From: Morganella morganii
Lineage (GTDB): Bacteria > Pseudomonadota > Gammaproteobacteria > Enterobacterales > Enterobacteriaceae
Direction of reading: 5' to 3'
Assembly (NCBI RefSeq): GCF_003996855.1
Contig: NZ_NRQY01000001.1
Location: 2,556,225 to 2,597,249 of the forward strand
DNA: 41,025 bases
Below the pieces are notes generated by a model, which saw only the letters and a list, made by a program, of their open reading frames with translations, was not told the origin of the DNA and did no database searches. Positions 34,301 to 41,025 of this stretch are shown piece by piece (positions within the stretch are counted from its first letter, which is position 1; every line of letters starts with the position of its first letter). Position numbers and translations under genes: made by a program.

Positions 34301-37300
34301 CCAGACGGGATTTTTGCAGGGAGCGGGTGTTATCACCGGCAATATCAAACGTACCGTTTGTCAGACGCAGTGTGCCGGTGAAGTTATCACCCGCGAAAAC
34401 CGCGCTCTTATTATCAAAGGCAAACGCCTGTCCGCCGGTCGCCGTCGTGACCAGACCATCACCCTGAAACTGATGAGCAAAGGTATGCGCTTTATCCTGA
34501 TTGATAAACAGCTCACCGCCTTGTTTCACTGTAATACCGTCATCTGCTGTCAGTTCATTCAGTGTGATATCGGTATTGCGCAGTTCGAAACGGCCTTCCT
34601 CAACATTCAGTTTTTCAAAGTCGCTGATTTTGCTGCTGTCCTGTAATACATAGTGGCTCGATTTTCCTTTCAGCGTCAGCGTATCCTGCCCGCCGCCACC
34701 TGCTGTCAGATTACCGAACAGCGCACTGCTTTGTACGGCAGAAACATTTTGCAGAATCACATTGTTGCGGCCATTACCGGTAAGACCGTTTTTCAGCTGC
34801 GTACCACCGTTAAGAGTGATGGTATTATTCCCGTGACCCGCCATCAGGATGTCAGTCTTAGCAGAATCCTTCATTTCAATGGTGTTATTACCGTTACCGG
34901 CGGACAATGTTCCTGTTTTCGCGCTGCCGCGCATCGTCGCGGTATTGTCGCCGTGACCGGTGATAAGCTCGCTGGTTGTACCGCTCAGATCAATCCTGTT
35001 GGTACCGTTACCCAGTATGGATTTTCCGCTGATAGTCCCGCTGTTACCGAAGCTGATATCGCTGTTCTGACCCGCATCAACCGCGATGCCGTTTGTTGTA
35101 TCCGCCGCAGTAATTTCGCCGCTGTTGGTGAAGCTGAACGCATTTTTCAGCGCGGTCAGATCCACCACACTGTGGTCAGACGCTGACGTCAGTTTGCCGC
35201 TCTGTGTGATGTTTTTGGTCTGACCCAGCAGCACCAGTGCGGATTCGCCTTCCGCAGACGCGATATCGACATTCATTCCGCTGGTAACATTACCGGACGT
35301 ATTGGTCACGATACCGTTACCGCCCTTATCTTCCACATTGATAGTGGTATTTTTGGCGCCGGAGGTATCAAGATCGCTTTTCGCCATCGTCATCCCGCCC
35401 TTGCCGTCATCCGCTTCCAGTCTCAGACCGGAGGCATTCTCACCGCTGACCGTGATCGTGCCGCTGCCCTCTAACTGAAACGCGCCGGCATCATCATCAA
35501 CATTCAGCAGATGGAGACCGCTGCCGCTGCCGGTAACATCAATATTGGCGTTATCCAGGTGTATCGCAGAGCCGGAGTGCGCCCTTACCGCATCTGCCGA
35601 TTTTTCACCGAGGATAGTACCGGTGCCGCCGATAGCCATTGACGCATCTTTATTCAGGCGGACGGCCGCGATACCGTCATTGGCGGTAATTTTACCGGTG
35701 TTATTCACAACAGAATTTTTGCCGTAAATATCAACACCCACACCGTTAACCTTAATACCAGCATGTTCGCTGTTATTTACCGTCCCGGTTTCCACCCGGA
35801 TACCGGTTGCATTATCTGCGGTGCTGAAATCAATATCACCGTCATGATTAAGCACACCGCCATTGATTACTTTATAGCCGATAGCATTCTTCGCGATATT
35901 ACCGCCAGCAGAGCCTGACTTAAGATTAGCGTGGGATATCAGCGTCGTTTTATCCGATCCTTGTGCTATCTGATTACCATTAAGATCATAATAATTTCCG
36001 TCGATCACCGCGATGGTTCCGTCTTCGCCGGTAACATTAATCGTAGTGGCTTTATCCAGTATAACTTTATCATCCGCACCGGCACCATTTGCCAGATACA
36101 GACCGGTTGCACCCTTACCGTTAACATTCAGCTCCATATCACCGGTTTCGACTTTCGTACCTTTATCGGCGATATAAAAACCACGGCTTTTTTCACCATT
36201 AATATCAAAACGATAGCTTGTACCGGCATCTTCCAGTGCCAGGAACTGCGCTTTCTGATCGACACGGAACAGAGTGGAATCATTGTTATCCAGCGTCAGA
36301 TTCACATCACCGCCGCCAAAATTAATACGGGAACTGTCAGTTTCATCATTACCTTTACGACCGGCAATCCAGTAACCGGTCTGGTTTACAGCTCCTTTAT
36401 CAAAAATAACGCGGCCTTTTTTAAGATCAATCTCACCACCGATACGGGCGAACACCCCGACCGTATTATCGCCTTTCAGCTCAACTGTACCGCCGTCAAT
36501 AATGACTTTGGCTGCATCCGCGCGGATACCGGTTGTACGGGCCGGTTTAACACCGTTGGTCACTTTACCGGTGTTATTAGCGATAACCTTACCGGTATGT
36601 GTAATGGTTGAGTTACCCAGAGCAAACAAGCCGATAGAACCTTCTCCGGATACATCAATCAAACCCCGGTTTTCGATAATATCGTTCTTCCGGTTGTCTC
36701 CGGATACCCGCATCCCGACACTGTTTGAACCCGCGTTATAAATCTCACCATCGTTGATAACCGTCAGCTCAGAATCATTATTACGGCGGGTTGTTGATGC
36801 CACATTGATACCCACGGCGTTACGCACACCCTTGTTGATATCAATTTTACCGTTATTCACAATGTTATATTTTTCACCCGCCGTGGTTTTATCATCCAGC
36901 AGCGCAGCAACCGCATTCGACATAAAACGCATGTCCCAGGTATTATCCGGACTGCCGCCTTCCAGGGTAACGCCCTCTTTCCCCATCAGGATCTCACCGT
37001 CGTTGGTAAACGATGCACCGGTTATTTCAACACCGGTAACCGTACCTTCTCCCCGGCCAATCCCTTTCTGACCCAGACTCATGACTGCACCTTTTTCATT
37101 GGTGACAGCAGCCCCGCCGGATGCAGAGATCCCGGTATTCACAGTGACATCTTTATCACTCGGATCATTATTGGCGAGATTAAATGCCTCAACGGCAATT
37201 TTACCCAGGTTAGTGTATTTTGCATTATTCCCGGTGACCTGATCACCGTGAATACGGGTCTGGCCATCACCCAGCAGTAATGTGCCGGTGTTGGTGAATT

Positions 37301-38672
37301 CGGCATTATCGATTAAGGCGTTCTGGCCTTTATAATTAGGCACTGATGTGGTGGCTTTATGGAAAACTTCTGCGCCATCATGCGCAAAAATATGATATGC
37401 CCTGTAACGACCTGAATCTGAAGCGGTTTCACCACGAATATCTGCACCGTCCTCAATATTGAGTACACTGCCTTTACCCTCAGCCTCAAAAATGGAGCGT
37501 CTACCGATATCCGCCATAACCGCTTTATTCAGATTGATATCTTTATTTTCCAGCCATTTAAGGTCGATATTCACATCATAATAATCTTTATCCTGCGGAC
37601 GCGGGACAATGGTTGCTTCAATCAGTGATTTGTATTCAGCCCTGGGTAAAACGTTCTCTTTAACCGCTTCGATCAGCAGGGCGTTATAAGCTTCCAGTCC
37701 CTGTTCATCATGAATAATAAACGTATCACCGATTCTGTAAGTCAGTCCCTTCGAATCAACAAAATCATCCAGCTCTTTCGGCAGTTCAACACTTTCAACC
37801 AACTGATTTTTCGGCTGGAATGTATAGTTATACTTGCCCGGAGATAAGTTCATGCCGTACGCTTCACCGAACGTAACATGTAATTTACTGGTGGAATTGA
37901 TCACCGCCGATTTGCCCGCTTCCGCTTTGGCCACAAACAGTGAACTGTCTTTGATATGATCAATCGTCCAGTCAACATTGTCAGCGGCGGTCATATTCAG
38001 CGTACCGTTATTAACCTCAGCCAGTGTCAGATGATAGAAAGGCGATAATTCCGGCTGTTTTTTCAGCAGGTAAACACCCAGCTGCGGGTCAATTTTTGTT
38101 TTGAAAGCATCCGGCTTATACACCTGCATAACCGCCTTTTCACCGTCTTCGTTCGTCCAGGTGATTTCTTCCATAGCTGACGTATTGTGCGGAACAGACC
38201 AGTCCTCAATGGTGCCCAGAGAAACATCTCCTTCAACCGCCTCACCATTCCGGTATTCCGTAATTGAAATAACTTTATTTTCTTCGGTATTCTTGTCCCA
38301 TAACTCCTGCAAAGAAAACCAGGTTTGCTGATAATCAAGATTATTCGTAAATTTAGTATTCTCGTTATTTAAATCGAGGTTTTTAGTTTCGCCATTTTTA
38401 ATTAGCCTGGCTTGTGATTTCTCATTTGAATTATTTATCCACGTTTTAGTTGTACCGTCATATTGTGCAGGGAGATACTCATTTTCTAACCACTGCGCCG
38501 CAGAAATCGCCGGGGCATCAGCCTGTGCAGATACGCTCAGCCCGCTTCCTGCCAGCATTACCAGTGATAACAGCGCCAGTTTTTTCCCTTTTTTTGCACC
38601 CTTCGCGAATTCAGATGCGACAATAGAATTCCCTGTCCGTTGATTTTTTACGACTTTGAATATTTTATTCAT
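31311..38672 (-). CDS. Large ESPR autotransporter (type Va secretion)
   Basis: A 2453-residue surface protein. It opens with an extended signal peptide region (MNKIFKVVKNQRTGNSIVAS, then a hydrophobic core ending SVSAQA-DA near residue 52). The passenger (about 53-2130) is rich in Gly, Asn, Asp and Thr with recurring NxGxI and GNG-type units, as in right-handed beta-helices; residues about 1230-1310 have an especially regular run of GNGNNTI/GHGNNTI repeats, and a PATR-like autotransporter repeat segment (AQYTGTTEILNGALL) lies near 1915. The C-terminal beta-barrel (about 2140-2453) begins NRTAALGMFTMTLHDRLG and ends GVKYQWK. The start ATG has only a weak GAGAAA site. There are few cysteines. 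The ligand is unknown; adhesion or aggregation is a guess from the class. Confidence 0.9.
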   Translation of the reverse strand: MNKIFKVVKNQRTGNSIVASEFAKGAKKGKKLALLSLVMLAGSGLSVSAQADAPAISAAQWLENEYLPAQYDGTTKTWINNSNEKSQARLIKNGETKNLDLNNENTKFTNNLDYQQTWFSLQELWDKNTEENKVISITEYRNGEAVEGDVSLGTIEDWSVPHNTSAMEEITWTNEDGEKAVMQVYKPDAFKTKIDPQLGVYLLKKQPELSPFYHLTLAEVNNGTLNMTAADNVDWTIDHIKDSSLFVAKAEAGKSAVINSTSKLHVTFGEAYGMNLSPGKYNYTFQPKNQLVESVELPKELDDFVDSKGLTYRIGDTFIIHDEQGLEAYNALLIEAVKENVLPRAEYKSLIEATIVPRPQDKDYYDVNIDLKWLENKDINLNKAVMADIGRRSIFEAEGKGSVLNIEDGADIRGETASDSGRYRAYHIFAHDGAEVFHKATTSVPNYKGQNALIDNAEFTNTGTLLLGDGQTRIHGDQVTGNNAKYTNLGKIAVEAFNLANNDPSDKDVTVNTGISASGGAAVTNEKGAVMSLGQKGIGRGEGTVTGVEITGASFTNDGEILMGKEGVTLEGGSPDNTWDMRFMSNAVAALLDDKTTAGEKYNIVNNGKIDINKGVRNAVGINVASTTRRNNDSELTVINDGEIYNAGSNSVGMRVSGDNRKNDIIENRGLIDVSGEGSIGLFALGNSTITHTGKVIANNTGKVTNGVKPARTTGIRADAAKVIIDGGTVELKGDNTVGVFARIGGEIDLKKGRVIFDKGAVNQTGYWIAGRKGNDETDSSRINFGGGDVNLTLDNNDSTLFRVDQKAQFLALEDAGTSYRFDINGEKSRGFYIADKGTKVETGDMELNVNGKGATGLYLANGAGADDKVILDKATTINVTGEDGTIAVIDGNYYDLNGNQIAQGSDKTTLISHANLKSGSAGGNIAKNAIGYKVINGGVLNHDGDIDFSTADNATGIRVETGTVNNSEHAGIKVNGVGVDIYGKNSVVNNTGKITANDGIAAVRLNKDASMAIGGTGTILGEKSADAVRAHSGSAIHLDNANIDVTGSGSGLHLLNVDDDAGAFQLEGSGTITVSGENASGLRLEADDGKGGMTMAKSDLDTSGAKNTTINVEDKGGNGIVTNTSGNVTSGMNVDIASAEGESALVLLGQTKNITQSGKLTSASDHSVVDLTALKNAFSFTNSGEITAADTTNGIAVDAGQNSDISFGNSGTISGKSILGNGTNRIDLSGTTSELITGHGDNTATMRGSAKTGTLSAGNGNNTIEMKDSAKTDILMAGHGNNTITLNGGTQLKNGLTGNGRNNVILQNVSAVQSSALFGNLTAGGGGQDTLTLKGKSSHYVLQDSSKISDFEKLNVEEGRFELRNTDITLNELTADDGITVKQGGELFINQDKAHTFAHQFQGDGLVTTATGGQAFAFDNKSAVFAGDNFTGTLRLTNGTFDIAGDNTRSLQKSRLDISDKSVATVREGVGTQSFDRLAMSGGTLAFKDNITGSRIIDDNISVNSLELNNAKGTVQVKADGFDNLPTPSANNKVPLLEQDEGDSVAQLVNAGQASDYTGGLNLELTDNDGNVIPSNTRTEQDLRQDGNVVAKGTYDYGLQTSAQAGGKADGLYVAYQLTEVDLLGKDSNALVLAAQAGKSGSAANLGAKITGQGDLAIDTASEYVTLSNNNNDYTGSTFVRHGKLRAEADNVLGNTQLLDLASGTAVELTSTAGAGTEQTAGKLTSAANSLVALGNGKLTVKNGGEVNGSLSGTQDGQLVVNNDTLTIAGANNGMHSAVTIDQPAQVTIRNIAGLGDSLVAVAGTLRTEGAQGLLRNQLTGSGTTEIAQKSDAQLTADNSGFSGRFTTDADSTLRASQAEHIGSAAIENAGTLVLTHNDGKQAWDLTNSVTGTGTLVKQGAGRITLTDKSAQYTGTTEILNGALLTGSYDSALVMNSNQVNIGSQGTFAGQGTLKGNVNNAGQFYAGELDKKDLGRATEYRVDGNFVNNGGSIWLASQKDTESRLNVGGDFTANGGSITLNTVLNKGHEETMTDQLVVDGNVKTGANGATTLNINNVGGKGADTLKQPDAIKVVHVGGKSDKDAFKLGGPVAIGVYEYLLHKGYKDDSWYLDSFDTNVYPPDENKEDPERNVNPGAGGYMANRTAALGMFTMTLHDRLGEPPYADSFKGDDNASSVWLRITGDRQRHDAINRSMRIKGDTYTTQLGGDIINWNNDTQDTTIRGGIMGAIGKSDYTSTAKRTGTKSDAKIDRAYSVGLYGTWYQNREDENNAYVDVWAQYAWFDNKVSVAGNSSDYKSNLISASAEAGYSMAVYKPDADKQWLLTPQAQVVFNSYDADDSSNGTGLKMKGERSNSVDTRLGARLTYANQKQSDKSAQPFVEVNWLYSNAKSDMTFNEHYTFNDDMPASRVEIKAGVEGQISPDWTVWGNVSHQMGADNYSGDRAMIGVKYQWK

Positions 38673-38733
38673 TGTTTATTTTTCTCAAAATTGAAGGACG
38701 TGAATAAGGAAATTCCAGGTGCAGAAAACCCTG

Positions 38734-38748
38734 ACGCATTTAATGCAT
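38734..38748. repeat. 15-bp palindrome, copy 1 (one mismatch)
   Basis: ACGCATTTAATGCAT, differing by one base from the perfect form found at 39303 and 39596. It lies 62 bp before the autotransporter ATG, just after the terminator T-run. Confidence 0.6.
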
Positions 38749-38751
38749 CAC

Positions 38752-38882
38752 AAAAAAAAATGCGCCGTCATCTGAATGGCTGACGGCTATAAACGTAATT
38801 GGGTTATTTAATTAATTTATTTAACGTTCACCTGAATTGTCCTGTATCCGGACTCAGAAAATTTTACTTATGGTTGAATCGG
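38752..38882 (-). ncRNA. Candidate small RNA or attenuated leader of the autotransporter gene
   Basis: A promoter at 38889-38916 would start a transcript near 38882. It ends about 130 nt later in an intrinsic terminator: arms TGACGGC and GCCGTCA (38764-38770, 38781-38787), then GCA and nine T (38752-38760). A small inner hairpin GTCC/GGAC is at 38839-38853. No good reading frame is inside. The terminator lies 80 nt before the autotransporter start on the same strand. The RNA is therefore either a free small RNA or a leader whose termination controls the downstream gene. I do not recognise a known RNA family. Confidence 0.5.
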
Positions 38883-38888
38883 CGGAGT

Positions 38889-38916
38889 ATTATAGGGAGG
38901 GGATTTTGAATGTCTA
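38889..38916 (-). promoter_or_regulatory. Strong promoter upstream of the candidate small RNA
   Basis: On the minus strand TAGACA (38911-38916), 16 nt, then a perfect TATAAT (38889-38894), followed by a GC-rich discriminator (ACTCCGCC). The discriminator resembles those of stable-RNA promoters under growth control. Confidence 0.6.
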
Positions 38917-39302
38917 TAGCGGTTTTAGGAATCATCCTAAGTCAAATTAACTACAAAATGATCATCACAAGATAAATAACCACTAAATTACAAATGAAAC
39001 GCGTAACATCTTATAGGTAATACTGCTGTGACAATTATCTCCTCCGACCCGAATACAGACATCAATAGAGATAAATAACTAACAAAAAATAAATATATGA
39101 AATTTAAGTTAATTTAATTTTAAAAAAATGGAATAACTAACCAGTCATTTTACAATACGCAATTCATTCAATTTGTTTCAAACCATAACAAAATACGTAG
39201 CATTGTCACACAAATAACCGAATACCTATTCACAAAACGTGAATTTAAAAAACTTTAACTTTTTTCAGGCTTTTTTGATAAAAGGCACAAATAGCTCATT
39301 TT

Positions 39303-39317
39303 ACGCATTTAATGCGT
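39303..39317. repeat. 15-bp palindrome, copy 2
   Basis: ACGCATTTAATGCGT, perfect 7-bp arms around one T. Confidence 0.7.
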
Positions 39318-39595
39318 GTGAAATTTAACCTAAAAGTATCTTTATTGATACAAATAACGATAATTTAACGATCAAAAAAACAAACTTTTAATACACATAT
39401 AATTAACAAAATGCAGCTTATCCCGAGAACCCCACCCCGTTACAATTAAGCTAAATTACTTATTTAGCGTGTTTATAGTGATAGCATTGACTTATTTAAG
39501 CAGGTTACTTAAGTCATTTCCGCCATATAACTGAAAATATCAGTGCAATATATCAATGAAGATAAAACAAAAAACGATCTGCACAATGATTAAAT

Positions 39596-39610
39596 ACGCA
39601 TTTAATGCGT
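39596..39610. repeat. 15-bp palindrome, copy 3
   Basis: Identical to the copy at 39303 and 293 bp from it. Confidence 0.7.
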
Positions 39611-39826
39611 ATAACAATACAAATAACAGGTGTTACTCAGATAGCACACCAAACAAGTGCTGACTATCTTAAAAATGCATTTTCATTCATTTGCAGCCCC
39701 AAAGTAATTCATTTATTGTGCCGCGGTAAATACGGCATTTCTGACTGAAGCAAGTTATTTATACGGCAGAAGCGGGCCCTGTTATAATAACGACGTGGTA
39801 ACAGGTGACAGGAAAACAGACGCAGC

Positions 39827-40198
39827 ATGACCATTTTTGACACACTGGCAGAGCGCCATATTCAGGCCGCGCTTGAAAGCGGGGAATTGCAGGGGCTGGC
39901 AGGAGAAGGAAAGCCGCTCACACTTGAGGATGACAGCCACATCCCGCCGGAACTGCGGACGGGCTACCGGTTACTGAAGAATGCCGGTTACCTTCCTCCT
40001 GCATTACTGGCCCGGCAGGAAGCCGTTTCTCTGACAGAATTATTGTCCGTCCTGCCGCCGGACAGCACAGAATATATGGAGACAAACAAACGGTTAAGGT
40101 TGCTGGCATTACAGATGCAGCAGGCGGGGCTTAATACGGATTTTCTGTATCACCGTTACCATGATGCAATACATCAGGCACTGAATAAAAATAAATAA
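39827..40198 (+). CDS. yhdN: DUF1992 / DnaJ-C28-type protein (YhdN-like)
   Basis: A 123-residue protein with the DUF1992 motif ERHIQAALESGELQGLAGEGKPLTLEDDSHIPPELRTGYRLLKNAG, matching E. coli YhdN closely across its length. The domain is also found in eukaryotic DNAJC28; the function is unknown. There is no J-domain. The gene is convergent with recX, 11 bp between stops. Confidence 0.9.
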   Translation: MTIFDTLAERHIQAALESGELQGLAGEGKPLTLEDDSHIPPELRTGYRLLKNAGYLPPALLARQEAVSLTELLSVLPPDSTEYMETNKRLRLLALQMQQAGLNTDFLYHRYHDAIHQALNKNK

Positions 40199-40209
40199 TA
40201 CCGGCGGGA

Positions 40210-40665
40210 TCAGTACAATTCATAGATTTGATCAGAGGTGAACCCGCGATACATCAGATAACGCATCTTTTTTTGTTTCTCTTTATAGTCCGCCGGTATG
40301 TCTTCCCCGAATTTCTTCGCTTTTGCCTCACGAGCCAGTTCAAACCAGTCAGTTTCCTGTGCGGAAAAAACGGAATCAATCAGCTCACCGGAAAATCCTT
40401 TCTGACGTAACGCCTGCCGGACCCTTACCGGCCCGTGCAATTTTCTCACGCCAGCCTGAAAGAAGAGCGAGATACTGCGGGTGTCATCCAGATATTGAGA
40501 GTCTGTCAGCCGCGCCATTACCTGCGGCAGAACATTCTCTTCTGTCGGGGACGTTTCCTGCTTTTCGGCGATTTTCCGTTTCAGTTTCCGGGCCAGTTCC
40601 GCACCGGCATATTCCCGCCGTCCCAGCAACCATATGGCATAATGATAAAGTTGTTTTTCATCCAT
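40210..40665 (-). CDS. recX: RecX family protein
   Basis: A 151-residue helical-repeat protein. It has the RecX layout: a first repeat (YHYAIWLLGRREYAGAELARKLKRK), then the conserved YLDDTRSISLFFQAGVRKLHGPVRVRQALRQKGFSGELI and a third repeat (KMRYLMYRGFTSDQIYEL). RecX proteins cap RecA filaments and inhibit strand exchange. In most relatives recX follows recA; here the region upstream of it holds an unrelated divergent small gene, so recA is elsewhere. It could be a second RecX-type gene rather than the recA partner. The start at 40665 follows AGGTGT. Confidence 0.85.
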   Translation of the reverse strand: MDEKQLYHYAIWLLGRREYAGAELARKLKRKIAEKQETSPTEENVLPQVMARLTDSQYLDDTRSISLFFQAGVRKLHGPVRVRQALRQKGFSGELIDSVFSAQETDWFELAREAKAKKFGEDIPADYKEKQKKMRYLMYRGFTSDQIYELY

Positions 40666-40738
40666 CGTGACACCTGCGTGTTATCCGTTAAAATCGTGAT
40701 AACATACCATATTCCCACTATATTCAGAGAGACAGACA

Positions 40739-40921
40739 ATGGCACAACTGACGCCGGAAGAAAAAGTATATGTTGATGACCTCGCCATGCAGCGGGTTGA
40801 TGATATGAACAGTGATGAGTTTCTGGTTCGTCAGCTGGATGAAAAAATCCACGGGCTGGCATCTCACCTGAAAGACTATTTTGAAGAACGCCTGACATTC
40901 CATAAACAGAACAAAAATTGA
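40739..40921 (+). CDS. Small conserved-looking protein of unknown function
   Basis: A 60-residue, charged, probably all-helical cytoplasmic protein (MAQLTPEEKVYVDDLAMQ, ending FHKQNKN). I do not recognise the family. The codon use looks like that of the neighbouring core genes, and the frame fills the space between the recX promoter region and a following hairpin, so I think it is real. The ribosome site (GAGAGACAG) is weak. It is divergent from recX by 73 bp. Confidence 0.6.
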   Translation: MAQLTPEEKVYVDDLAMQRVDDMNSDEFLVRQLDEKIHGLASHLKDYFEERLTFHKQNKN

Positions 40922-40928
40922 TTCTGCC

Positions 40929-40950
40929 CGGGCAGCCGAAACGCTGCCCG
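40929..40950 (+). terminator. Hairpin after the small gene
   Basis: An 8-bp stem CGGGCAGC/GCTGCCCG with a 6-nt loop starts 8 nt after the stop codon. Only a C/T-mixed tract follows, so termination would be weak. Confidence 0.45.
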
Positions 40951-41025
40951 CCTCTCTGTTCCTGCCTGAAATAATCTACGTATAAATAATTACATTCGTT
41001 ATCAGCCTATTCTGATAGCTATCCG

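Larger units (their letters stand above)
38917..39826. other. Long AT-rich gap upstream of the autotransporter
   Basis: About 900 bp with no convincing gene on either strand. It holds palindrome copies 2 and 3, a 12-bp palindrome AAAATGCATTTT (39672-39683), and the yhdN promoter at the right end. The composition is what H-NS-silenced DNA usually looks like. Confidence 0.5.

Noticed and set aside
31772..37071. Many plus-strand frames across the autotransporter
   Set aside because: They are antisense to a single 2453-codon gene with clear signal peptide and barrel; high GC third positions of the repeats keep the other strand open.
1..41025. A CRISPR array
   Set aside because: No regularly spaced direct repeats of 20-40 bp with unique spacers were seen, and there are no cas genes.

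Overview
The window looks like the chromosome of an enterobacterium of the Morganellaceae, most likely Morganella. This is inferred from the mix of an MrpI/MrpJ-like fimbrial locus, nikel-type nik genes, a pgt phosphoglycerate system, an OmpC-type porin and a large ESPR autotransporter; no species marker is present. Most genes have clear enterobacterial relatives.

1-12573: the replication/partition end of an integrative conjugative element of the SPI-7 / PFGI-1 / ICEclc type, read right to left: parA, dnaB, parB, a DUF2786 gene, a DUF2857 gene, a small gene embedded in its 3' end, a STY4528-type replication gene, a PFL_4669-type gene, a lipoprotein gene, topB, a structured RNA (probably a STAXI RNA), a DUF3577 gene and ssb. 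Most genes overlap or nearly touch. Several inverted repeats look like operators or origin sites. ssb and dnaB each carry a frameshift, so either this copy is decaying or the assembly has indel errors. The element ends at a 50-bp copy of the 3' end of tRNA-Phe.

12574-15000: a second element begins at the same tRNA-Phe fragment, with a P4-type integrase, and is then cut by an IS2-like fragment. The IS fragment is fused into nikC. 15000-18154: the remaining nickel ABC transporter operon, nikA and nikB intact, nikC with an internal amber codon and no 3' end, nikD and nikE absent from the window.

18541-22789: yjdM, then a fimbrial locus remnant: an MrpJ-like regulator, a FimB/MrpI-like recombinase, a tip adhesin, two minor pilins and the tail of a third. 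No major pilin, chaperone or usher is present. The last pilin tail abuts the tail of a nucleoside hydrolase gene in the opposite orientation, which marks a rearrangement.

23000-31300: an OmpC-like porin and the pgt locus (pgtCBA sensor/regulator operon divergent from the transporter pgtP). 31311-38672: one 2453-residue autotransporter, preceded by 1.15 kb of AT-rich DNA that holds a promoter-terminator pair (candidate small RNA or attenuator) and three copies of a 15-bp palindrome. 39827-40921: a yhdN-like gene, a recX-like gene without recA, and a small unknown gene.
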